Below are positions 6,075 through 13,911 of a stretch of DNA of 17,258 bases, one piece after another. A model generated the notes under the pieces. The model did no database searches. It was not told the DNA's origin and saw nothing but the letters and a program-made list of their open reading frames with translations. This stretch comes from DTU078 sp033808535 (GTDB lineage: Bacteria; Bacillota; Clostridia; Oscillospirales; CAG-272), in the NCBI GenBank assembly GCA_033808535.1, contig JAPXNL010000037.1, positions 1 to 17,258 on the forward strand. Reading direction: 5' to 3'. Both the position numbers and the translations under genes were made by a program. How positions within the stretch are numbered: the stretch's first letter is position 1; the number at the start of each line of letters is the position of its first letter.

Positions 6075-7164
6075 ATTCGGATATACGCTTAAAGTAACAG
6101 TATTCGGCCAGTCGCACGGTGAGGCGGTGGGAGCGGTAGTCTGCGGTTTTCCGGCAGGCGAGTCAATTGACACAGAACTGCTTGGTAAATTCATGTCGCG
6201 GCGCAGGCCGGGCGCACCGCTTACCACCGGCAGGCGCGAGGCCGACATCCCGGAGATTATTTCCGGAGTTGTGCCGGGCAAGCATGAGGGCGAGCTTATC
6301 ACCTGCGCTTCCCCGCTCTGTGTAGTGATACGCAACACCGACGCGCGATCGTCGGACTACGATGCGTTTGCCGACACGCCGCGCCCGGGCCATGTGGATT
6401 TCACCGCCCGTGTAAAATGGGGCGGCGCGGCGGATATGCGCGGCAGCGGACATTTTTCGGGCAGGCTAACCGCCCCGCTCTGCGCCGTGGGCGGCATCGC
6501 CTTGCAGATACTTGCGCGGCGGGGCATTTACATCGGCGCGCACCTCGAGTCGGTCGGAGATGTGCACGATGAACGCTTCCCGCTCCGTCCCGTCAAGGCA
6601 TTGTTTGACGAGATTGCAGCCAAACCCTTCCCCGTGCTCGACGACGCGCGGGGCGAGGCGATGCGGGATGTTATAGCCCGCGCCGCCTCTGAGCTAGATT
6701 CGGTCGGAGGAGTGGTGGAATGCGCCGTTGTGGGACTTCCCGCAGGGCTGGGCGAGCCGATGTTCGACGGGGTTGAGAGTATGTTTGCGCGGGCGCTTTT
6801 CGGAATTCCGGCAGTCAAGGGGCTGGAGTTCGGCAGCGGGTTCGCGGGCTCCGGGCTGCGCGGCTCGCAAAACAACGACCCCTTCACGATATCGGACGGC
6901 AATATTGAAACCGAAACGAACAATGCGGGCGGCATACTCGGCGGCATAACCACCGGCATGCCGGTGGTGTTCCGCGCTGCGTTCAAGCCCACATCCACGA
7001 TAGGCAAGTCGCAGCGTACTGTCAGCCTGTCGCGATGTGAGCCTGCGATACTTGAAGCGCGCGGACGGCACGATCCCTGCGTCGCGCTGCGCGCCGTTCC
7101 GGTTATCGAGGCTGTCGTCGCGCTTGTGTCGCTCGACTTGCTGTTTGTAAGCGGCACAAAGTAA
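6064..7164 (+). CDS. aroC: Chorismate synthase
   Basis: Converts EPSP to chorismate with reduced FMN, the last common step. The 366 residues show the family signatures GQSHGE (H18), SRRRPG (45-50), RPGHVDF (H110), RGSGHFSGR (126-134) and FGSGF/GSQNND in the C-terminal half. Start choice: ATG 6058 lies only 2 nt after GGAGG (6051-6055). GTG 6064 has 8-nt spacing and gives MSSEFGYTLKVTVFGQSHG, matching the usual MSS-type N-terminus. It therefore overlaps the aroA stop by 11 nt. An 83-nt gap to pheA follows. Confidence 0.95.
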   Translation: MSSEFGYTLKVTVFGQSHGEAVGAVVCGFPAGESIDTELLGKFMSRRRPGAPLTTGRREADIPEIISGVVPGKHEGELITCASPLCVVIRNTDARSSDYDAFADTPRPGHVDFTARVKWGGAADMRGSGHFSGRLTAPLCAVGGIALQILARRGIYIGAHLESVGDVHDERFPLRPVKALFDEIAAKPFPVLDDARGEAMRDVIARAASELDSVGGVVECAVVGLPAGLGEPMFDGVESMFARALFGIPAVKGLEFGSGFAGSGLRGSQNNDPFTISDGNIETETNNAGGILGGITTGMPVVFRAAFKPTSTIGKSQRTVSLSRCEPAILEARGRHDPCVALRAVPVIEAVVALVSLDLLFVSGTK

Positions 7165-7174
7165 AGAACAACTA

Positions 7175-7234
7175 TATAATATTATAAACCTGTAATTGAA
7201 AGGAGAGCCGGCGCCGCTACGCGCGTAACCGGCT
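7175..7234 (+). promoter_or_regulatory. Possible internal -10 box and hairpin-spaced ribosome binding site before pheA
   Basis: The 83-nt gap between aroC and pheA holds a TATAAT (7175-7180) without a convincing -35 box. A strong AAAGGAG (7199-7205) follows, then a hairpin, AGCCGG (7206-7211) with CCGGCT (7229-7234). The ribosome binding site is 42 nt from the only plausible ATG (7248), and no ATG, GTG or TTG lies in frame between. Folding the hairpin would bring the site to about 13-14 nt from the ATG. Both the promoter and the folding idea are tentative. Confidence 0.35.
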
Positions 7235-7247
7235 GACAGAGACCGAT

Positions 7248-8387
7248 ATGGATATCGGAGAACTGCGAAAATCCATTGATAATATTGACGGAAAGCTGCT
7301 TGAACTGTTTCTGGAGCGCATGAGCCTGTCCGAGCAGGTTGCGCAGTACAAGCGCGGCAAGGGTTTGCCGCTGACCGACCGCGCTCGCGAACGCGAGATA
7401 CTCGAGCATATTATGAAGCGCTCGCCGGGACTGGAGCAATATGCCTACAGCCTGTTTAAAATGATAATCGAAATGTCGAAAGCGCGCCAGGCAGAGTTGA
7501 ATAAACCCGACTCTCAGGTCGCGCTCCTTATAAACGATGCGCTTGTACCGGCGGAGATTACCTTCCCCCGCTCCGGCAGAATTGCATGCCAGGGCATCGA
7601 GGGTTCCAACTCACAGCAGGCATGCGACAGGCTGTTTCCGCGCGGGAACATAATGTTTTTCAAGACTTTCACGGGCGTGTTTGACGCCGTTTTGTCGGGG
7701 CTTTGCGATTTCGGAGTTTTGCCCGCCGAAAACAGCACCAACGGCTCGGTGCGTGCTGTCTACGAGCTGATACGCACCAAAAAATGCTATATAGCCAGGG
7801 GCACCACATTGCATATCCGGCATGAGCTTCTTGCGTTGCCCGGCGCGGAGCTGTCCGATATTACCAAAATATATTCGCACGAGCAGGCGCTGGGACAGTG
7901 CTCGCGGTTTCTTGCCTCGCTCGCGGGCAAGGTGCGCACTATCCCATGTGAAAACACAGCCATAGCCGCAAAAAAAGTTGCCGAGTCGGGCGACCCGCAT
8001 ATCGCGGCAATCTCGTCCGGACGCTGCGCCCAGCTCTACGGGCTTAAATCGCTGCGCACCGATATTCAGGACAGCGAAAACAACTACACGCGCTTTGTCT
8101 GCGTCACTAAAAAGCCTGTCATATACGCAGGGTCCGGGCGCATATGCTTTGTGCTCGGCTTTGACAGTCGCCCCGGCTCGCTTTCAGAGGTATTGCTCAA
8201 GTTCGCGGCACGTGGTATAAATATGACAAAGCTCGAAAGTTTTCCCGTGACCGGCGGCGACTTTGAATTCAACTTCATCTTCGAGCTTGAATCATCGGTG
8301 CGCGAACCGGGCGTGATGGAGCTGCTTGCAGAGCTTGAGTCGACCTGCACGTCGTTTGACTTTTTGGGATGCTACTCGTATGATTGA
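7248..8387 (+). CDS. pheA: Bifunctional chorismate mutase / prephenate dehydratase (P-protein)
   Basis: Converts chorismate to prephenate and then phenylpyruvate; the mutase product can also feed TyrA. The 379 residues show three parts. An AroQ-class helical chorismate mutase (1-85) begins MDIGELRKSIDNIDGKLLEL. A prephenate dehydratase domain (about 90-290) carries the catalytic NNYTRF (278-283; T281). A C-terminal ACT domain (about 298-379) follows. In the ACT domain the Phe-binding motifs GALV and ESRP, known from other PheA proteins, read GSLS (310-313) and ESFP (330-333), so feedback inhibition by Phe may differ (inference). No standard ribosome binding site is at normal distance from the ATG. 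The stop overlaps the next gene by 8 nt. Confidence 0.95.
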   Translation: MDIGELRKSIDNIDGKLLELFLERMSLSEQVAQYKRGKGLPLTDRAREREILEHIMKRSPGLEQYAYSLFKMIIEMSKARQAELNKPDSQVALLINDALVPAEITFPRSGRIACQGIEGSNSQQACDRLFPRGNIMFFKTFTGVFDAVLSGLCDFGVLPAENSTNGSVRAVYELIRTKKCYIARGTTLHIRHELLALPGAELSDITKIYSHEQALGQCSRFLASLAGKVRTIPCENTAIAAKKVAESGDPHIAAISSGRCAQLYGLKSLRTDIQDSENNYTRFVCVTKKPVIYAGSGRICFVLGFDSRPGSLSEVLLKFAARGINMTKLESFPVTGGDFEFNFIFELESSVREPGVMELLAELESTCTSFDFLGCYSYD

Positions 8388-9630
8388 CACAGGCGGCAGG
8401 ATATACGGACTGGTCGGGCGCAGGCTCGGGCACAGTTATTCGGAGCGCATCCATGAAATGCTGGGCAACGGCGCGTACAGACTGTACGAGCTTGAGCCTG
8501 AGGAGCTGGGCGGGTTCGTGCGCCGCCCTGACATAGGCGCGCTCAACGTGACGATCCCCTATAAAATCGACGTTATGAAATTTCTCGACGTCATCTCGCC
8601 CGAAGCGGAGCGTATCGGCAGCGTCAACACGGTCGTCAACCGCGGCGGCAGGCTATACGGCTACAACACCGACCTGTACGGCTTTGACTATATGTTAAGC
8701 CGCGCGGGTATATCGCTTGCGGGCAAAAAGGTGCTGATTTTCGGCAGCGGTGGTTCGTCGCAGACCGCGCGCGCCTGCGCGGAATCGGCGGGCGCGGCTG
8801 AAATTATCGTCATATCGCGCAGCGGGCCCGACAACTACGGCAACCTCGACCGCCATCGCGACGCGCAGATACTCGTCAATACCACGCCGGTAGGCATGTT
8901 CCCGCAGTCCGACGAAATGATAGCCGATCCGGCATTCTTCCCGCACTGCGAGGGTGTCGCCGATTTAATCTACAACCCTCTGCGCACAAACCTGCTCATG
9001 CGTGCTGGTGAGCTTGGTATCCGGGCCGCGGGCGGGCTGCCCATGCTCGTCGCGCAGGCGGTGCGCGCGCACGGGCACTTTTTCGACACCGTAATTCACG
9101 ACGGCGAGACTGAGCGAATTTTGCAGGCGCTCGCACAGTCGGTTCAGAACATCGTACTTATCGGCATGCCGGGCAGCGGCAAAACAACAGTCGGGCGCGT
9201 GCTGGGCGAAATGACGGGGCGGGAGGTTATCGACACCGACGAGCTTGTGGAGCGCGCCGCCGGAAAATCGATCCCGCAGATTTTTGCCGGGTCGGGCGAA
9301 GCGGAGTTCCGCGCGATGGAGCGAAGGGCTGTCGCCGATGCGGGCATGCGCTCTGGCGTTATAATCGTAACAGGCGGGGGAGTGGTAAAGGACGCCGCAA
9401 ACCTCGCGCCGCTGCACCGAAACGGCCGGATATACAGGCTCGACAGACCAACAGAGCAGCTTGCGCGCAGCGGGCGCCCTCTTTCCGAGAATGCAGACCT
9501 GCATGCGCTTTACGCCGAACGCCTGCCGCTTTATCTGAAGTTTGCCGATGTGACGATACCTGTCAGCGACTCACCCGAGCAGGTGGCAGCAAATATCCTG
9601 GAGGAGTTCAATGAAAATTCTGGTTATTAA
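8380..9630 (+). CDS. aroEK: Shikimate dehydrogenase - shikimate kinase fusion
   Basis: One 416-residue protein carrying pathway steps four and five. Residues 1-255 are shikimate dehydrogenase (3-dehydroshikimate to shikimate, NADPH): LGHSYS (16-21), NVTIPYK with catalytic K62, YNTD with D98, nucleotide-binding GSGGSS (122-127), NTTPVGM (167-173) and Q226. Residues 256-416 are shikimate kinase: Walker A GMPGSGKT (262-269), IDTD (D285, D287), R311, GGGVV (332-336), R366 in SGRPL and R381 near the end. Each domain is about the length of the free enzyme, with a short linker near 245-256. An upstream TTG/ATG extension exists from 8326, but ATG 8380 overlaps the pheA stop (TATGATTGA) and gives the family N-terminus. 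The symbol aroEK is descriptive. Confidence 0.94.
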   Translation: MIDTGGRIYGLVGRRLGHSYSERIHEMLGNGAYRLYELEPEELGGFVRRPDIGALNVTIPYKIDVMKFLDVISPEAERIGSVNTVVNRGGRLYGYNTDLYGFDYMLSRAGISLAGKKVLIFGSGGSSQTARACAESAGAAEIIVISRSGPDNYGNLDRHRDAQILVNTTPVGMFPQSDEMIADPAFFPHCEGVADLIYNPLRTNLLMRAGELGIRAAGGLPMLVAQAVRAHGHFFDTVIHDGETERILQALAQSVQNIVLIGMPGSGKTTVGRVLGEMTGREVIDTDELVERAAGKSIPQIFAGSGEAEFRAMERRAVADAGMRSGVIIVTGGGVVKDAANLAPLHRNGRIYRLDRPTEQLARSGRPLSENADLHALYAERLPLYLKFADVTIPVSDSPEQVAANILEEFNENSGY

Positions 9631-10036
9631 CGGCCCGAATATAAATATGCTCGGAATACGCGAGCCGGAAATCTACGGGCATCGCACCTATTCCGACCTT
9701 GTTGAGCTTATATCAAAAGAAGCAGAGCGGCTCGGCGTGGAGGTTGAATTTTTCCAAAGCAACCACGAGGGCGCGCTTGTCGATGCCATACAGGCGGCAT
9801 ATAACAGGATGGACGGCATTATCATAAATCCAGCTGCCTACACGCACACGAGCATAGCTATCGCCGACGCGATAAAAGCGGTCGGCATCCCGACCGTAGA
9901 GGTGCATATCTCCGATCCCGACACGCGCGAAGAGTTCCGGCGCGTGTCGTATGTGCGAACGGTATGTATTGCGACTGTAAATGGGCGAGGGTTTAAGGGG
10001 TATATTGAGGCGCTACGGATGTTGGTGAGCCGATAA
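9611..10036 (+). CDS. aroQ: 3-dehydroquinate dehydratase, type II
   Basis: Dehydrates 3-dehydroquinate to 3-dehydroshikimate, third shikimate step. The 141 residues are the compact type II enzyme, normally a dodecamer, and unrelated to type I AroD. Signatures: INGPNINMLGIREPEIYG (6-23, with lid Arg R17 and catalytic Tyr Y22), QSNHEGALVDAI (49-60), NPAAYTHTS (73-81), EVHISDP (97-103) with H99, and R110. GGAGGA precedes the ATG inside the end of the aroE-aroK gene, a 20-nt overlap. It is the last gene of the operon and is followed by an intrinsic terminator about 35 nt on. Confidence 0.96.
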   Translation: MKILVINGPNINMLGIREPEIYGHRTYSDLVELISKEAERLGVEVEFFQSNHEGALVDAIQAAYNRMDGIIINPAAYTHTSIAIADAIKAVGIPTVEVHISDPDTREEFRRVSYVRTVCIATVNGRGFKGYIEALRMLVSR

Positions 10037-10071
10037 ACTGACTGCAAATTTTGACCGTTTGCATTAAATGT

Positions 10072-10097
10072 ACGCGGTGCGCACCGCCTGCGTTTTT
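10072..10097 (+). terminator. Probable terminator of the aro operon
   Basis: A palindromic GC stem, GCGGTGC (10074-10080) and GCACCGC (10081-10087), followed by CTGCG and five T (10093-10097). ACGC at 10072-10075 can alternatively pair with GCGT at 10090-10093. It lies 36 nt after the aroQ stop. A smaller hairpin, TGCAAA/TTTGCA (10043-10063), precedes it. The five bases between stem and U-tract make it imperfect. Confidence 0.6.
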
Positions 10098-10180
10098 ATA
10101 TGTTACTTTCTTTACTTGGGCCGGTTGTCAAGTCAAGTGCAGTTTTTGATCAAAAAAGACAAGTTCGCCTTAGGTATCTA

Positions 10181-10228
10181 CCGGAGGGGAGCGCCCCTCC
10201 GGACTCCTCCAATGGGGGAAGTTCCCCC
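10181..10228. repeat. Two adjacent GC-rich hairpins in the convergent intergenic region
   Basis: CCGGAGGGG (10181-10189) pairs with CCCCTCCGG (10194-10202) across loop AGCG. Then GGGGGA (10214-10219) pairs with TCCCCC (10223-10228). Neither has a U-tract on either strand. They lie just left of copy B of the repeat element and may be part of it; the matching place for copy A is outside the window. The surrounding 10098-10257 shows no convincing gene. They could be REP-like elements or transcript-end stabilisers. Confidence 0.6.
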
Positions 10229-10257
10229 GCGCCCCCTCTGGGTGCAAGTTTATACAT

Positions 10258-10286
10258 CCTCCGGACGCCCTAATGGCGTCCGGAGG
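10258..10286. repeat. Hairpin of repeat element, copy B (left part)
   Basis: A 12-bp perfect stem, CCTCCGGACGCC (10258-10269) and GGCGTCCGGAGG (10275-10286), with loop CTAAT. Compared with 17-43, the third pair is T-A instead of G-C and the tenth is G-C instead of A-T; both changes preserve pairing. The interior between this hairpin and the 43-nt block is 92 nt here and 69 nt in copy A, without obvious similarity. Confidence 0.7.
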
Positions 10287-10378
10287 TGTCGCGAACGGAC
10301 TGAATTACTACATTTAAGAATGCGTAGTTACAAATTCAATGGTAAACCGGTAACCTACGAGAAAAACACAAGCCGCCC

Positions 10379-10421
10379 GGAGGGGTAATGGGACCAACAT
10401 CATTTGCAAGCAAATGACGTT
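10379..10421. repeat. 43-nt repeat block with palindrome, copy B
   Basis: Identical to 113-155 except A10399 for G133. That change makes an A-C mismatch in a plus-strand transcript but a G-U wobble in a minus-strand one. The outer stem here is a perfect 7-bp GCCGCCC (10372-10378) with GGGCGGC (10425-10431). It includes the same GGAGG, ATG (10388) and 9-codon frame ending at 10417; the base difference is synonymous in that frame. It lies downstream of the minus-strand ilvC operon, as copy A lies downstream of the minus-strand SDR unit. Confidence 0.75.
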
Positions 10422-10568
10422 TATGGGCGGCGCAGGTTGTGCAGTAGTTGCCGGAATTATAGGATAGATGATAAGTAGCCCGAAAAGTATGTATACCATG
10501 TCGGCTGACTTGTATGAACTAAAGGAAACAATTTAAGGTATATCCAGTATAAAGGTTTTTGCGGGGGT

Positions 10569-10600
10569 GTGGGGGAGCTTTTTACAAAAAGCTCCCCCAC
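10569..10600. other. Long perfect stem-loop downstream of ilvC
   Basis: GTGGGGGAGCTTTTT (10569-10583) pairs perfectly over 15 bp with AAAAAGCTCCCCCAC (10586-10600), loop AC. It lies just beyond the ilvC terminator on the minus strand and is not followed by a U-tract on either strand. It may be a transcript-end stabiliser, a backup roadblock between the convergent operons, or the first part of repeat copy B. Positions 10432-10568 between it and the 43-nt block hold no convincing gene. Confidence 0.6.
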
Positions 10601-10617
10601 GCGCATCCCTTCCAACT

Positions 10618-10653
10618 AAAAAGAGCGCTTATGCTAATATATCATAAGCGCTC
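10618..10653 (-). terminator. Intrinsic terminator of the ilv-leu cluster
   Basis: On the minus strand, an 11-bp stem, GAGCGCTTATG (10653-10643) and CATAAGCGCTC (10633-10623), with a 9-nt loop, followed directly by five T (10622-10618). It begins 11 nt after the ilvC stop. On the plus strand the stem is followed by AATTTTA, so it may also slow transcription arriving from the aro side. Confidence 0.9.
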
Positions 10654-10663
10654 AATTTTAGTA

Positions 10664-11659
<996 letters not shown>

Positions 11660-11707
11660 ATTTTTTATATTCCTCCGCACGAATTAACGTGTTATTAGAT
11701 TGCTGTT

Positions 11708-12202
11708 TCAGCTTTTCTCCATTGCGTCCTTTTCGATTGCTATCGAGCCGGTGCGCACAACTTCACAGTGCCCGTAAGGGGATAACATATATTCAAGCTC
11801 CGCTATCCGCTCACCGGTGTCGGCAAACTCAAGTATAAGCGAGGTTCGTGATACCTCAGCGATGCGCGCGCCGAATATCCGGGTTATATCGATCAGCTCC
11901 GAGCGTGTCCGGGCATCGGCAGGCACCTTTATGAACACAAGCTCCTTGCTTATAAATTCGCCCGGCTCAAGCGTTTTGACGCGCAGCACGCCGACCAGCT
12001 TTGCAACCTGCTTTTCGACCTGCTCAATCATGTCGTTGTCGCCGTCGACAACAATTGTCATACAGGATATGCCCGGGTCCTCCGTCACGCCGACAGCAAG
12101 GCTGTGTATGTTAAACGCGCGGCGCGAAAACAACCCCGATACCTTTGATAGCATTCCCGGATGGTTTTGGACCTTTACAAGAATTGTCCGCTTCATTTTC
12201 AT
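11708..12202 (-). CDS. ilvN: Acetolactate synthase, small (regulatory) subunit
   Basis: The regulatory partner of acetolactate synthase; it activates the large subunit and confers feedback inhibition by branched-chain amino acids. The 164 residues match the family. The N-terminal ACT domain contains NHPGMLSKVSGLFSRRAFNI (about 13-32), and a C-terminal domain of about 80 residues with FGARIAEVS follows. Start: ATG 12202 shares its A with the leuB stop (TGATG). ATG 12196 has better spacing from GGAAGG and gives a 162-residue form. The catalytic subunit ilvB is not adjacent and not in the window. The alternative symbol ilvH would be equally valid. Confidence 0.94.
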   Translation of the reverse strand: MKMKRTILVKVQNHPGMLSKVSGLFSRRAFNIHSLAVGVTEDPGISCMTIVVDGDNDMIEQVEKQVAKLVGVLRVKTLEPGEFISKELVFIKVPADARTRSELIDITRIFGARIAEVSRTSLILEFADTGERIAELEYMLSPYGHCEVVRTGSIAIEKDAMEKS

Positions 12203-13305
12203 CAACCTTCCTGTGCGGCAAGCGCCGCTTTAAGATTTTCTGCAACCGCATTGCCCATTTCTGCCGTGCCGACTATTTTCACATCCTCCGCACTGCCCGC
12301 AATATCCGGCGTGCGCAGCCCGTCATCGAGCGTTTTTGACACTGCATTCTCAAGAGACAAAGCTTCGCGCTCAAGTCCCAGTGAATACCGCAGCAGCATC
12401 GCTGCCGACAGTATAGTCGCAAGCGGGTTTGCGATACCACGCCCGGCGATATCGGGCGCGGAACCGTGAATCGGCTCGTACAGTCCCATCGTACCGTCGC
12501 CGAGCGACGCGGACGGCAGCATGCCTATCGAGCCGGTGATCATCGACGCCTCGTCGGAGAGGATGTCGCCGAACATATTGCTTGTCACCATAACGTCGAA
12601 CCTGCCGGGATTTCGCACAAGCTGCATTGCCGCGTTGTCGACCAGCATATCCTCGCACTCGACGTCGGGATATTCCGCAGCCACGCGGTGGACAACCTCA
12701 CGCCACAGTCTTGAGGATTCGAGCACGTTTGCCTTGTCCACACTTGTTATTTTCCTTCTACGCCCCTGCGCCGCCCGGAACGCGACGCGCGCGATGCGCT
12801 CGATTTCCGCCGCAGTATAGCGCTCGGTATCAAACGCCTCCTCGCCGCCTTCGCCCATGCCGCGCCCGCGCTTGCCGAAGTATATGCCTCCGGTCAGCTC
12901 GCGCACGATGAGCATATCAAACCTTGCGCCGATAACCGAGGGCTTCAACGGGCTGGCGTCTGCCAGCGCGGGGGTCAGCACCGCCGGGCGCAAGTTTGCA
13001 TACAGGCAAAGCGCCTGTCGTATGCCGAGCAGTCCCGCCTCCGGGCGCAGATGCCCGGGCAGGTTATCCCACTTCGGGCCGCCTACCGCGCCGAGCAATA
13101 CCGCGTCCGACGCCTTGCAAATCTCCACCGTTTCATCGGGGAGCGGCAAACCGGTCTCGTCTATCGCGCGGCCGCCCATGAGCACAGGCGTAAACTCAAA
13201 CTGATGCCCAGTGTGTGAGCCGACGACATTTAAAATTTTCACCGCTTCGGCGACGATTTCCGGCCCGATCCCGTCGCCGCTTATCACCGCGATTTTATAT
13301 TTCAT
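12202..13305 (-). CDS. leuB: 3-isopropylmalate dehydrogenase
   Basis: Oxidatively decarboxylates 3-isopropylmalate to 2-ketoisocaproate, third leucine-specific step. The 367 residues are normal length. Visible are GDGIGPE (10-16), LLGIRQALCLYANLRP with R96 and R106, VRELTGGIYFG with R135 and Y142, the catalytic K191 in VDKANVL, metal ligands D223, D247 and D251, and the NAD-binding GSAPDIAGRGIANP (281-294). The ATG overlaps the leuD stop as ATGA with GGAAG about 7 nt upstream, and the stop overlaps ilvN, so leuD-leuB-ilvN are translationally coupled. Confidence 0.96.
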   Translation of the reverse strand: MKYKIAVISGDGIGPEIVAEAVKILNVVGSHTGHQFEFTPVLMGGRAIDETGLPLPDETVEICKASDAVLLGAVGGPKWDNLPGHLRPEAGLLGIRQALCLYANLRPAVLTPALADASPLKPSVIGARFDMLIVRELTGGIYFGKRGRGMGEGGEEAFDTERYTAAEIERIARVAFRAAQGRRRKITSVDKANVLESSRLWREVVHRVAAEYPDVECEDMLVDNAAMQLVRNPGRFDVMVTSNMFGDILSDEASMITGSIGMLPSASLGDGTMGLYEPIHGSAPDIAGRGIANPLATILSAAMLLRYSLGLEREALSLENAVSKTLDDGLRTPDIAGSAEDVKIVGTAEMGNAVAENLKAALAAQEG

Positions 13306-13796
13306 TGGCCGACTTCCTTCTCGAGCGTTTTCATCAGTCCGCCGGCTTCAATGATCGAACGGATAAACGGCGGAAACGCCGCGCCCCTGTAGCTTTCGCC
13401 GGTTGTCAGGTTGGATATTACACCCGTTTCAAAATCGACCTCGACCTCGTCGCCATTCGAGATTTTCTCCGACGCCTCCGGACACTCGACGATTGCCAGC
13501 CCGATATTTATCGCGTTGCGATAGAAAATCCGCGCGAAGGTCGTTGCTATAACACAGGATATGCCCGATTCCTTGATGGCAATCGGCGCGTGCTCGCGCG
13601 AACTGCCGCAGCCGAAGTTTTTACCTCCGACCATTATGTCGCCCGGCTTGATTTTTTTGTGAAAATCGCGGTCAAGATCCTCCATGCAATGCGACGCCAG
13701 CTCCGCCGGATCAGAGGTGTTGAGATAACGCGCCGGAATTATGACGTCGGTGTCTATGTTGTCGCCGTATTTTATAACTTTGCCTTTAGCATTCAT
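13302..13796 (-). CDS. leuD: 3-isopropylmalate dehydratase, small subunit
   Basis: Small (swivelling) subunit of isopropylmalate isomerase; it forms the active site with the LeuC iron-sulfur subunit. The 164 residues match the short archaeal/clostridial-type LeuD rather than the roughly 200-residue enterobacterial form. Visible are GDNIDTDVIIPARYL (11-25), the signature GKNFGCGSSREHAP and FYRNAINIGL. Start: a TTG-initiated extension to 13841 is open but lacks a ribosome binding site; ATG 13796 has AGGAGA 5 nt upstream. Unusually, 295 nt separate it from leuC, with a promoter-like sequence, although the partners are normally adjacent. Confidence 0.95.
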   Translation of the reverse strand: MNAKGKVIKYGDNIDTDVIIPARYLNTSDPAELASHCMEDLDRDFHKKIKPGDIMVGGKNFGCGSSREHAPIAIKESGISCVIATTFARIFYRNAINIGLAIVECPEASEKISNGDEVEVDFETGVISNLTTGESYRGAAFPPFIRSIIEAGGLMKTLEKEVGQ

Positions 13797-13902
13797 AATA
13801 TTCTCCTGTGATTGTGTATACGGTCGTGCCGGAGTCCGCAAATTTCGCCGGTCACGCAGCGCCCGGCAGAAAGGAAACTAATCACATGGAATATTTATGC
13901 TC

Positions 13903-13911
13903 ATTATACCA
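13903..13911 (-). promoter_or_regulatory. Extended -10 promoter for leuD-leuB-ilvN-ilvC
   Basis: In the 295-nt gap between leuC and leuD, the minus strand reads TGGTATAAT (13911-13903), a perfect -10 box with the TG of an extended -10 promoter. No good -35 box is 16-18 nt upstream, though the upstream stretch is A/T-rich. Predicted start near 13896 gives a leader of about 100 nt. No terminator with a U-tract, T-box signature or Leu-rich leader ORF was recognised in the gap. Confidence 0.6.

Noticed and set aside
113..10421. CRISPR array
   Set aside because: Only two copies of the 43-nt block, about 10 kb apart, with no spacer-repeat alternation and no cas genes.
10068..10499. Open frames in the convergent intergenic region (plus 10068-10388, minus 10314-10499)
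   Set aside because: They read through a terminator, GC-rich hairpins and the repeat block; composition is that of the hairpins and no protein family is recognisable.
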